This document shows positions 8,643 through 17,064 of a DNA stretch of 24,279 bases, piece by piece. A program made the position numbers and the translations under genes. The stretch comes from Prasinococcaceae sp. CCMP 1430. Lineage: Eukaryota > Prasinodermophyta > Palmophyllophyceae > Prasinococcales > Prasinococcaceae. Position 1 is the first letter of the stretch. Each line of letters starts with the position of its first letter. The notes under the pieces were generated by a model, which saw only the letters and a list, made by a program, of their open reading frames with translations, searched no databases and was not told the origin of the DNA. The stretch covers positions 1 through 24,279 of the forward strand of contig RQSC01000678.1 in NCBI GenBank assembly GCA_013416795.1, written 5' to 3'.

Positions 8643-9155
8643 CGCGTGCGGCGCCGGCGCCTCGTTCGCGACACGTCGCAACGCGACGCCACGCGATGGC
8701 GCTGGGCGGGCGGGGAGGGGTGGGTACAGGGATGGCCACGGAGTTTAAGTCTCCGTCGCGCCCCCCTCCCCCCCCTTATCCCACACCTCCCCACGCGCGC
8801 GCCCGCGCCTGCGCTCGTGCGCACTGCCGCCACCCCTGGTGGTCCCTCTTGCCCCCCACCCCCCACCCCCACCCTGCCCTCGCGCCTCACACACGTTTGA
8901 AGCCTCTGCGAGCCCTCCGCGCGCGCTCGCGCTCGCGCTCGTGCGCGCACTCGCGATACCATGCATCCACCAGTTTTTCTTTTTGGTCCTCCGCGCGCAA
9001 AAACCGTTTCAATATGATTTGATGCAGCCTACACCACATCACATCACCCACAAAAAGGAAAAGGAAAAGGACAAAGTTTGTCTCGATTGACCGTTCCACT
9101 TTTCCATGCGCGGTGTCGGCCGGCCCGCCGAGCTCCGGGTGCGTTCTGATGGCGT

Positions 9156-9176
9156 CGCGCGCGCGCGCGCGCGCGC
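9156..9176. repeat. (CG)n run
   Basis: Twenty-one bases of strict C/G alternation in the divergent promoter region, with a second run of 17 at 9386-9402. Z-DNA-prone sequence. Function is inferred only. Confidence 0.75.
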
Positions 9177-9741
9177 CGCTGCTAACACCGCGAAACGGCG
9201 CCTCGGCCCATGTGAACGCATGCGCGCAGCCCCGAACGGAGCTGGCGGTGCCGGGCGCGCGGGCGGCGCCCGCGCGCGAAACCGCAACCTCTGACGGACG
9301 GGGCGCAGATGCGAAATGGCCACGCGTGCGCGCATTTACAAACCCTGTACGTGTGAAACCTCAAAGAGCGGGCTGGGCGCCCGCACGCGCGCGCGCGCGC
9401 GCATCGGCCGGGCGCGCCCCAACAGCTCCTTCCTCCTTTTACGGCGATTGGCCCGCGGCGAAGCGCGAAGCGCGGCTTCGTGGAACGCAGGGCGAAGCGC
9501 ACCCGGGAGGGCGCAAGGAAAACGCGGAAGGGGCGCGCGAATACGAAGGTGCGCGAGAAGAGAGCGCCGGGGGGCGCGCGGATGTGCACGCGCGCGGGAC
9601 GGTGGGGGTGCGGGAGGGGGGAGAAAGAGGGGCGGGCGCGCCACACTCTACCCGTCCGACGACGCGGGGAGGGGTGGGGGAAGGCTCGCGCGGAGGCGAG
9701 GGCCTTCGGGCGAGCGGGCGGGGTGGGGGCGGTGAGGGGTA

Positions 9742-9777
<36 letters not shown>
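9742..9777 (+). repeat. 36-nt poly-G homopolymer
   Basis: An uninterrupted run of G, flanked by other G-tracts, ending 177 nt before the beta-propeller start. It can form G-quadruplexes on the plus strand. The true length is uncertain because homopolymers are error-prone in sequencing and assembly. Confidence 0.85.
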
Positions 9778-9778
<1 letters not shown>

Positions 9779-9954
9779 AGGAGGGTAGACGGGTGGGCAC
9801 TAGTGCTAATACGAGCCGCGCCGGCAGGTGGCAAGGGGAAGGGTGGGGGGAGGAGGGGTGGGGGGTGGGGGCGGAGCGGAGACGAGGCTGAGCGCAGCCG
9901 AGTCACGCAGCTGTTGCAGTAGGCGATTCGAACACGTGAGCTTCACCGCTCGCG

Positions 9955-11617
9955 ATGCGCGCAGATGAAGGTGGGGCGATGTGCAGCAGCAGCGGGCGGC
10001 CTCCGGCCTTCGTCCGCGGCTCGCCGGGGCCGCAGCGTGTGACCGCGACTCCCGACGGCATGGCGCCGCTCGTTGGCGCTGATGGGATCGAGCTTCGCAA
10101 GCCACGACCAGTGGGAGGTGCTGACCGGGCGAGCACGCTGGGCAAGCGCCAGCGAGATGCCGCCCTCGCCGGGAACTCCCTCGCGAAGCTCATGAGGAGA
10201 GAAATGGGTGGGCGCCTGGCGAGTGCGCACGCTGGCTTCTCGCGCTCGAGCAGCGCGGTACGTTGGCGCGCTCCCGGGTTCCCCTGTCGCGTGCCTGCGC
10301 GCGCTTGGTGCGGCCTCCTGCCGTCCCATGCAGCGTTCTCGTATGCAAGCATGAATCATCTCGCGATGTCTTGCTGACCGACGTCGCCCACGCGCCGGTC
10401 CACGTCTCCTTTGCGGCCGCTGCCGCGGTCACGACGCACAGGAGCGATTTCGCAACATATCCCTGCAGTTCGAGTTCGACACGCACGACCCGGAGGGCCA
10501 CAAGCACCTCAAGCTGCCGTTCCTGAAGCGGAGGAGCCGCATAGTGGAAATCGTGGCCGCGAAAGATATCGTGTTCGCGCTGGCGCACTCGGGTGTGTGC
10601 GCCGCATTCAGCCGCGAGACGAACAAGCGCATATGCTTCCTCAACGTGAGCCACGACGAGGTGATCCGCTCGCTTTTCTACAACAAAAACAACAACTCGC
10701 TCATCACGGTGTCGGTGTACGCCTCGGACAACTTCTCGTCACTCAAGTGTCGCACCACACCCCTCGAGTACGTTCGCCGCGGCAAGCCGGATGCGGGCTT
10801 CCCGCTCTTCGAGTCAGAGAGCCTGCGCTGGCCTGGCTTCGTCGAGTTCGACGACGTGAACTCCAAGGTGCTCACCTATTCGGCGTGCGACGGCGTATAC
10901 AAGGTCTTCGATCTCAAGAATTACGACCAGCTGTACGCCGTGTCTGACCGCGGCGTGCAGGAGATCAAGATCAGCCCGGGAATAATGCTTCTCATCTTCG
11001 ATCGCCAGGCCAGCCACGTTCCGCTGAAGCTTCTCTCTATCGAGGATGGCAGGGTCATGAAGAGCTTCCACCACATGCTGCACCGCAACAAGAAGGTCGA
11101 CTTCATCGAGCAGTTCAACGAGAAGCTGCTGGTGAAGCAGGAGAATGAGGACCTGCAGATCCTGGACGTGCGCGACGGCAGCCTGATCAAGGTGTCCAAG
11201 ACCGACTTTCTCACGCCCTCGGCCTTCATCTTCCTGTACGAGAACCAGCTGTTCCTGACGTTCCGCAATCGCACGGTGTCGGTTTGGAACTTCCGCGGCC
11301 AGATGGTGACGTCATTCGAAGATCACCTGCTGTGGTATCCTGACTGCAACACAAACAACATCTACATCACCGCGGAGCAGGACCTCATAATATCGTACTG
11401 CAAGACGCAGAGGCAGGAGTCGGACCTCATGATGGGCGTGGGTAGCATCAACATCAGCAACATCCTGACGGGGAAGTGTGTGGCCAAGGTGTGCGCGGGG
11501 GGAAAAGTGCCGTGGGAGGAGGCCCTCTCCGATGTCACGGCCATCTACTTCGACGAGGAGAGGAACGAGGTCCTCAGCGGCACCAAAAGCGGGCTTGTGC
11601 ATGTGTGGGCGAACTGA
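9955..11617 (+). CDS. Plant-type WD40/beta-propeller (transducin-like) protein, two exons
   Basis: Exons 9955-10257 and 10442-11617 join in phase 0 to give 492 aa. The second exon is strongly conserved-looking: ETNKRICFLNVSHDEVIRSL, CRTTPLEYVRRGKPDAGFPL, VDFIEQFNEKLLVKQE and LLWYPDCNTNNIYIT are segments I associate with an uncharacterised WD40-like family of land plants and green algae. Blade-like ends are visible (YKVFDL, VSVWNF at about 377, and a final GLVHVWAN). Without the upstream exon the frame has no early ATG, and the first in-frame codons before GTG 10544 are clearly homologous-looking, so splicing is needed. Exon 1 is low complexity except for LAKLMRREMGG, and the exact ATG is less sure (later in-frame ATGs at 9979 and 10060). 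Function is unknown; a protein-interaction scaffold is expected. Confidence 0.85.
10258..10441 (+). other. Intron of the beta-propeller gene
   Basis: This 184-nt intron has a GTACGT donor and a CGCACAG acceptor, with CTGAC at about 10374-10378, roughly 65 nt before the acceptor. It is phase 0 (SSSA|ERFRN). It is supported by the need to join the conserved reading frame upstream of 10544 to an ATG. Confidence 0.75.
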
Positions 11618-12278
11618 GTACACACTGTACGTAATATCCTCAACTTGTATCGAAGAGGGAGCGCTGCGCACGCACCCCGACGCACGAACGCGTTCGGACG
11701 CCTCGTCTGCTGATCTGCCTGCCACCGCGCGCTGGGAGCCGGGGCCGCCGCCCCCTGCCCGTGCCCGCCCCGGCTCTGCCGCCAGCGTGTCCTCGGACTC
11801 CGTACACTCCTTTGGTTTCGTTTCCCTCCAGTCTACCGGAGGGGCGCCCAAATAATCGAATCGAAGGTGCGCCAACCAATGCCGGGGAAAAAGACCCCGC
11901 GTTCGTCGAGCGCTGAATACAGGTCAAAATCCTATTCAAAGTCCACGGCCCGGCCGGAAACAGAAACGAAGGCCCGCAGCGTGCGCTGCTGGCATGTCGA
12001 CACTTTGCCTCGCACCCTCTTCGCATAAGAACAGTACGTAAAATTCGAAGCTTCTTGGCGCGCTGCGCTGGCACTCGCAGCGCGCGCCGCGCGCCGCGCC
12101 CAGGCGGCGCGGCACCCCTCGCCCCTCACCGTCGCGCTTGGCAGGGCGCCCCGGGCTCTCTCTCGCAGCTGCGCCTCCCCTCCCTCTTCGCGCGCGCTGG
12201 CGCGGGCGGGACGGCGCGGGTGAAACGAGTGGGCGCCGTCGCAGTTCGGCAGCGTCCAGCCGCGAGCGCGCGGGAGCC
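11618..12278. other. Spacer between tandem beta-propeller and lipase genes
   Basis: This 661-bp spacer holds the 3' UTR of the upstream gene (with GTAATAT at about 11631-11637) and the promoter and 5' UTR of the lipase. A lower-GC patch is at about 11920-12055. Immediately upstream of the lipase the plus strand is C/T-rich, unlike the G-rich leaders of most other genes here. No RNA gene is recognised. Confidence 0.5.
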
Positions 12279-15113
12279 ATGTCTCCGCCACCGCCTCACG
12301 GCGCACGGGGTGAGGAGAGGAGGATCATGATGGAGCCCGCCGCAGGCTCAAATGCGGGCACGCAGCGGCATTCGCATGCCGTGGAGGAGTCGACCACGCC
12401 GTGGCGGTGGTCGAGGCGGCGCAGAAACGCTGCCGAGGGCGGAACTTGCACCACGAGCACAGATGAGGTGCCGCTGCGGCTGTACCCGCCGCGCCGCGCT
12501 TCGACCTCCGCCTACCACACCTTCGCGCGAATCCGCTACACCCTCCTTTCGAGCCTGTGGATGATGGGTGCGTCCATCTTCTTCCTGAGCATGCAGTTTT
12601 CGCTCTTCGAGGCGGGCGTGCGCGAGGGCAGCCTCGTGTTCGACACGTTTGGCAGCGCCGTCGCGTGGACGGCGCTGGTGTCCCTCATTCCATTCACAGC
12701 GGCGCTGGTGCTGCACGAGATCTGGCTTTTCACCAGCGACGCCGCCGACTCCCTCTGCTTCCCTGCGTACCGCTACATGCTCTCAAGCGCAGTGCGCTCC
12801 ACCCTGCGTTTCGGCCGGCCCTCGCGCAGGACCGAGGCTGACGTTACGGCGCGTCACGGCGCCGAGGAACGCCTCGTGCTCTTCATCACTGACGTCTTCG
12901 TCCTCACCATCGACGTGTTGCCCCTCGCGTACGCATTCTGGGTCTGGACCCTGAAGTCGCTCACGCTGTATATTGCCGCGAGCGTCGTGATGATGGCCTG
13001 CCACTCCGCAGCTTTCACACTGCTGCGGGCGATTCCGGCGGTGGTCGGTGCTGTCCGCAACGGGCTGGCAATCAACGCGTGGCTGTGCCGGCAATTCTGG
13101 GCGTGGGTGGCACGAGCGCGAGACGAAAGTGGGCATAGCGATGCAGTCGAAGACGTGCAAGCATCGGAGCGCACGGCACCGCTGCTCGCAGCGGAGCGCG
13201 GAGAGTCGAAGGAAGACTGTGCCAATCGCTCAGCTCCGTCCACCCCTGCCAGGCAGACACGAGACGGCACAGCCGGGGAAATCGATGGCCCGCCATCGAC
13301 GTCGACCGAGCCGCAGGAGCGCCTTGGAGGGCGGCGCGTCACTACTCTATCGACGGCACTACCGCGCCTGCACGGCAGCCACAGCGCGATGCGCGCGCAA
13401 GTGACCGCTGAATCGTTCTCCTCGCTCCCCCCCGACGAGTGGCCCACCAAGAAATTCGACAGGCTGCTCTTCGAGCCGCTGCACGGATTCTGGGTGGCTG
13501 ACCGCGTGCCGAAGACGGCAGGTACCCGGGGGCACCGCCGGCTCCGATCAGACATGCTCGACAGCAGCTTCGCTGACTCGTCCGACGAAGAGCAGCAGAT
13601 TGAGCACACGCCCGTATACCACGGCGCCTTCAGCATCCGAGTGGCGGCTCGGTCGTCCATCACCACGATTGGCGCGAACGTCGTGAGCGAAATCAAAGCG
13701 CTGCTGTGTACGGTGGCGCGCTTCGCAGGGCTCAGGCGCCTGTGGCGAGGGCTGCGTGCGGCGATGCCATCGTGTTTCGGCAGGACGATGCTATGGACAG
13801 GCACCATTCGCAAACGGGTGACGGCGAGCGGCATGTGGCCCTCCTTCGTTGTCCTGGTGGGAATGGCGTGGCTTGTTGGAGTCAACCTGCTGCTAGCTTT
13901 CGTTCAGAGCCGCATTCACTCGGTCGAGGATAGCGTGGTGGGGATGCGCGTGGCTTCCGTCGCGCTGTACGGATTTGTCAACATCTGGTTCGGGTCGCAT
14001 GCCGCCAGTGTGATGCACTCCAAACGCGCCTTCCTCGCGGTCATCGTGTTCTTTTGTCTCATCAACGTGCTCTCCGTCGGTGTAAGCTCGAGCTCGATCA
14101 GCCTTGGGGCCGGGCCGGGCCCGATATGCTGCGACGACGCGTCCAATGAGTTCGGTAGCACCAGGCATCCGTACGAAGTTTGCGCTCTCCAGGCCAACGT
14201 GCCACCATATGGGAACCTCTCCAGCAGCCAGACCACCCTGTTCGGGACTGTCGGCTCCGGAGAGACGATCGCGGACGCCGACGCCCCGCGCTCTCTCGAC
14301 ATCATCGACTTTGCCCTCTTCTCCGTGCTGCCGTACTACGGCGACGATGGCGCCCTCAACAGCACGCTGAACTCATGGTACGGGCCCAGCGGTGACGACT
14401 GGTACGTTGGATACGTTGCCTCGGCACGCGATAACGTGGTGCGAGTCCTGGACATTCGAAGCCCGTCTCGCAACATGAGCGTGATTGCCTTCCGAGGCAC
14501 GGCCACTGGCGGTGATGCAATCTCCGACCTGAGTACGTGGTATTCGAGCATTTTCCTTGACATGGCCAGCCTCTTCCTGCCGCTGTCGTCAGTACTCCCG
14601 CTCAGCTTCATCCAGTGGTTTGTGGACACCACTAGCGCCCTGCAGTCGTCGCTGGTGCCACCCATCTTCGATCTTTCCATTGAGTTCACCAAGCGAGTGA
14701 TGCAAGAGCGCCGCGTGGTGCTCACTGGACACAGTCTCGGCGCGGCGGTGGCCAACGTGGTGGCGGCGTCCACGGACCTGCGTTCTGTTGCATTTAGTCC
14801 CCCGGGGGTGGTTTGGTCGGCGAAAAACTTTGGCATCTCGAAAGACTTTGTCGCCTCTAACACGGTGTCAGTGGTCCCCGATCGTGATCCCGTCACGAAG
14901 ATTGACATGCAGGGGGGGCTCGTCCAGAGCATACGCTGCAAAGACGGGCTGAGTAGCGTGACCTGCCATTCGCTGTACCTCACGGCGTGTGTGCTGTGGC
15001 GCAGCTGCGTGGAGGAGTCGCACGTGGCCAAGGCAAGCGGCAGGCAGGCCGCGTTCGAGGTTTTGCAGGGCAGAGGCGCATGCCAGGCGGCCTACGGTCA
15101 GCAGCAACCATGA
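12279..15113 (+). CDS. Multi-pass membrane class 3 lipase (diacylglycerol-lipase-like)
   Basis: A 944-aa protein in one exon. The frame is open upstream only to a TTG, so ATG 12279 (ggagccATGt) is chosen. A basic N-tail is followed by four hydrophobic helices (about 88-110, 126-150, 199-224, 226-246). Then come a hydrophilic Ser/Glu-rich linker (about 255-510) and three more helices (about 518-545, 557-576, 584-603). The C-terminal alpha/beta-hydrolase has VIAFRGTATGG (oxyanion strand), nucleophile elbow GHSLG with Ser819, Asp870 in VVPDRDPV and His897 in TCHSLYLT, a complete Ser-Asp-His triad. N-glycosylation sequons (NLS, NST, NMS) and Cys pairs precede it, fitting a lumenal or extracellular catalytic domain. 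The likely role is hydrolysis of acylglycerols or membrane lipids. Similar membrane-anchored lipases occur in diverse protists; the substrate is unknown. Confidence 0.88.
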   Translation: MSPPPPHGARGEERRIMMEPAAGSNAGTQRHSHAVEESTTPWRWSRRRRNAAEGGTCTTSTDEVPLRLYPPRRASTSAYHTFARIRYTLLSSLWMMGASIFFLSMQFSLFEAGVREGSLVFDTFGSAVAWTALVSLIPFTAALVLHEIWLFTSDAADSLCFPAYRYMLSSAVRSTLRFGRPSRRTEADVTARHGAEERLVLFITDVFVLTIDVLPLAYAFWVWTLKSLTLYIAASVVMMACHSAAFTLLRAIPAVVGAVRNGLAINAWLCRQFWAWVARARDESGHSDAVEDVQASERTAPLLAAERGESKEDCANRSAPSTPARQTRDGTAGEIDGPPSTSTEPQERLGGRRVTTLSTALPRLHGSHSAMRAQVTAESFSSLPPDEWPTKKFDRLLFEPLHGFWVADRVPKTAGTRGHRRLRSDMLDSSFADSSDEEQQIEHTPVYHGAFSIRVAARSSITTIGANVVSEIKALLCTVARFAGLRRLWRGLRAAMPSCFGRTMLWTGTIRKRVTASGMWPSFVVLVGMAWLVGVNLLLAFVQSRIHSVEDSVVGMRVASVALYGFVNIWFGSHAASVMHSKRAFLAVIVFFCLINVLSVGVSSSSISLGAGPGPICCDDASNEFGSTRHPYEVCALQANVPPYGNLSSSQTTLFGTVGSGETIADADAPRSLDIIDFALFSVLPYYGDDGALNSTLNSWYGPSGDDWYVGYVASARDNVVRVLDIRSPSRNMSVIAFRGTATGGDAISDLSTWYSSIFLDMASLFLPLSSVLPLSFIQWFVDTTSALQSSLVPPIFDLSIEFTKRVMQERRVVLTGHSLGAAVANVVAASTDLRSVAFSPPGVVWSAKNFGISKDFVASNTVSVVPDRDPVTKIDMQGGLVQSIRCKDGLSSVTCHSLYLTACVLWRSCVEESHVAKASGRQAAFEVLQGRGACQAAYGQQQP

Positions 15114-15239
15114 CGAGCTGCTACCCACCAGGCGGATGCGTAATATGTTCACTTCTTTAATAAGTCACCAGCTCCTCGCATATTATGGCGCCTGCCTATC
15201 GCGTGCGTGGTCAAGGATCTCCAAAGTCACCTCCTTGCG
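15114..15239. terminator. Convergent 3' region with paired TAATATG motifs
   Basis: Only 126 bp separate the lipase and TMEM41 stop codons. A TAATATG on the plus strand (about 15140-15146) and its reverse complement CATATTA (about 15179-15185) form an inverted pair in an otherwise GC-rich genome. Each lies 3' of one gene, so they could be bidirectional polyadenylation signals. This is inferred from position and from a similar GTAATAT after the beta-propeller gene. Confidence 0.35.
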
Positions 15240-16145
15240 TCAGACAGGCGGCAGCTTGTCGTCAGCTCGTCTCCGCCCTTTGCCCTTTTTGCGCAGCAGC
15301 AGCGGCAGCAGCAGCGGCGCGAGCAGAATCATGCTCAGCATGCACATCATCGGCAGCGAACGCGTGTATATCTCTGACAGGCTGTTGAGTTTGGAGATCT
15401 CGAGACCGCCCTTCACGGGCACTGACTGCGTCACGCACAGGCCCAGCAGCGTGGTGGCCAGGAAGATGTTGAAGGGAATGCCTACGATGGGCGCCGCCAC
15501 GTTGACGAACACGTTCGGGAACGCGGGCGTCACGCGGATGAACGCCATGTACCACAGCAGGCGATGGCGCCGCTTGCCCACCTCGTCCTGGAAGAGCCGG
15601 AGCTTCACCGGCCAGAGCCATAGCGCAAGGGGCCGCCCGACCGCCATCGAGGCCGCGTAGCACATGCATGCGCCCACCAAGCAGCAGAACACCACCAGCG
15701 CCATGCCGTAGCCGAAGCCGAAAAGCGCCCCAGCGAGCACGCTCAGCGCAATGCTGCCGGGGATCGCGAAGGTCATCATGAAGATGTACGTGGAACAGAA
15801 GAGGGAGAGCACCTCCCCGGGCGCCACTTCGAACCATCGCTCCAGCACCACCAGTAGCGCCTTGATGTCCTCCATGGAGTGCGGCAAACGCGCCTCCCCA
15901 CCGAACGCGCGCATCCTCGGCAGCAGGTGCGCGTACAGGCCCGCGAGCCCCGCGAGCCCCAGCCCGAACGCACACAGGGCGCCGATCATGAGCTTCCTTT
16001 CGCCGGCCTCTTTTCCCTTGACCGTCACCTTAGAGACGTCCTCTGCTGCGACATCCGTGGCGTCTGCGGTCGCCAGGACATGCGCGCCCTTCTTGCCGAT
16101 GCCCGCGCTGCTCACGCCAACCCCCGCCGCCGCCGTCCTGTCCAT
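15240..16145 (-). CDS. TMEM41-type VTT/DedA-superfamily membrane protein
   Basis: A 301-aa protein starting at ATG 16145 (gcgATGG). The frame extends upstream only to GTG and is Gly/Ala-rich there. A soluble N-tail (1-50) is followed by a helix (about 52-72) and the VTT domain. Signature residues are visible: FMMTFAIPGSIALSVLAG (122-139), MCYAASMAVGRP (161-172), FIRVTPAFPNVFVN (202-215) and a C-terminal hydrophobic helix (about 264-284). The tail is basic (RKKGKGRRRADDK). TMEM41B-type proteins are ER phospholipid scramblases needed for lipid mobilisation, lipoprotein export and autophagosome growth. The FAIPGS and R(V/I)TP(A/F)xPN motifs place it closer to TMEM41 than to TMEM64 or bacterial DedA. 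Domain is complete. ER location is inferred. Confidence 0.9.
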   Translation of the reverse strand: MDRTAAAGVGVSSAGIGKKGAHVLATADATDVAAEDVSKVTVKGKEAGERKLMIGALCAFGLGLAGLAGLYAHLLPRMRAFGGEARLPHSMEDIKALLVVLERWFEVAPGEVLSLFCSTYIFMMTFAIPGSIALSVLAGALFGFGYGMALVVFCCLVGACMCYAASMAVGRPLALWLWPVKLRLFQDEVGKRRHRLLWYMAFIRVTPAFPNVFVNVAAPIVGIPFNIFLATTLLGLCVTQSVPVKGGLEISKLNSLSEIYTRSLPMMCMLSMILLAPLLLPLLLRKKGKGRRRADDKLPPV

Positions 16146-16742
16146 CGCGCCTGCCACGAGCGACCCCGCCTCGCGGCCGCCTGGCGCGGCCGCCTCGCGG
16201 CCGCGCCACCCGCTGCTGCCACCTGCCGCTCCGCCTGCATCGCTGCCTCCGCCTTCCCCCTCGCTGCCGCCGCCCGCGCCGGCGCGCACGTGCAGCGTGT
16301 GCCCCTCCTCCCCGCCTGCGCTCTCGCCGGTTTGCGCGCGCGCCCCAGCAGCATCATCTCATCCGGCCCCTCCAAAAAGGCTTCCAATTCCCAGCCAGAT
16401 GCCCTTCATTCCCCCAGTCATCAGTCAGGACCGCGGGATCCCGATTCCCGCACCCCACCAACTCCAACCCGGATGCAAGTGGACACGGCCCGGTGTGTCC
16501 GTTGCGAGCATTCTCACCTACGTATGCCACCACCAGCCAGTCTTCGACCACCGCCTGCACGTGCCATGCGCGGGGTTTTGATGGTACGAGCCCAAACTCC
16601 GCGCGAAATCAGAAGCGGCGAGCGCGCGCCGTAGATATTATTATCATCCGCGGCCTGCTGTCGTGCGCGCGCGCGCGCGACGCGCACTCGCGTGCACTCC
16701 GACGCACGGATCTTTTCTTGGGGTGGGCTGCTCCTGCCTCTT

Positions 16743-16770
16743 CTGCTGCTGCTGCTGCTGCTGCCGCTGC
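16743..16770 (+). repeat. CTG trinucleotide microsatellite
   Basis: Near-perfect CTG repeats (seven units then CCGCTG) in the upstream region of MIC60. Not in a supported reading frame. Confidence 0.7.
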
Positions 16771-16960
16771 CTCTTTCGAATTCGAGCTCGCCCGCAGGTG
16801 CGCTGCGCGGCCGGGCGGCGATCGGTGCGCCCGGGCAGAGGCAGAGCTCGCGCGCGGCCGGCGGCGGCGAGGGACGGGGGTGGGGGAGGGCCACGTCCGC
16901 GCGGGCCTCGGATCATCGATCGGACGGGCGCGGTCCCGTCCGCACCCCGCTGCGCCGCGC

Positions 16961-16999
16961 GAGAGAGAGAGGGAGAGAGAAAGAGAGAAAGAGAGAGAG
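16961..16999 (+). repeat. GA-rich purine tract in the MIC60 leader
   Basis: Uninterrupted purines, mostly GA dinucleotides, ending about 65 nt before the MIC60 start. GA tracts in promoters or leaders bind GAGA-type factors in plants and animals, and long purine tracts can form triplex DNA. Its role here is not shown. Confidence 0.7.
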
Positions 17000-17064
17000 C
17001 GTCGGTGCGCGTGGCGGGCCGCGGCTGATTCGCCGCGTCCTCTCTGACGTTGGCACGCGTGGCG

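Larger units (their letters stand above)
8643..9954. promoter_or_regulatory. Divergent promoter region between the EF-hand and beta-propeller genes
   Basis: 1.3 kb with no supported gene. Base skew is mirror-symmetric. C-tracts at about 8760-8880 are G-tracts for the minus gene, and G-tracts at about 9600-9890 serve the plus gene. (CG)n runs lie at 9156-9176 and 9386-9402. A short A/T-richer patch sits at about 8970-9090, with an AAAAGG-type repeat at 9052-9070. The 36-nt G homopolymer at 9742-9777 is the most extreme element. Open frames here encode Pro, Gly and Arg runs and are not genes. Confidence 0.55.
16146..17064. promoter_or_regulatory. Divergent promoter region between TMEM41-type and MIC60 genes
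   Basis: 919 bp with no supported gene. The left part is C-rich (G-rich for the minus gene, weakly tracted). A (CG)n run lies at 16665-16679 beside a small A/T patch (gatattattatcat, about 16633-16646). A TGC/CTG trinucleotide run is at 16743-16770, coding-strand G-tracts at 16871-16890, and a 39-nt pure GA purine tract at 16961-16999 just before MIC60. These fit 5' UTR and promoter DNA. Confidence 0.5.

Noticed and set aside
9439-9906. Proline-rich minus-strand open frame across the poly-G
   Set aside because: It exists only because poly-C reads as Pro; no domain, no codon structure.
9915-9945. GTTCGAATC on the minus strand, reminiscent of a tRNA T-arm
   Set aside because: The flanking bases do not form the 5-bp T stem and no anticodon or D arm can be placed around it.
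5199-10441. The two spliced introns as copies of one introner-type mobile element
   Set aside because: The 280-nt and 184-nt introns share only splice and branch motifs, not internal sequence.
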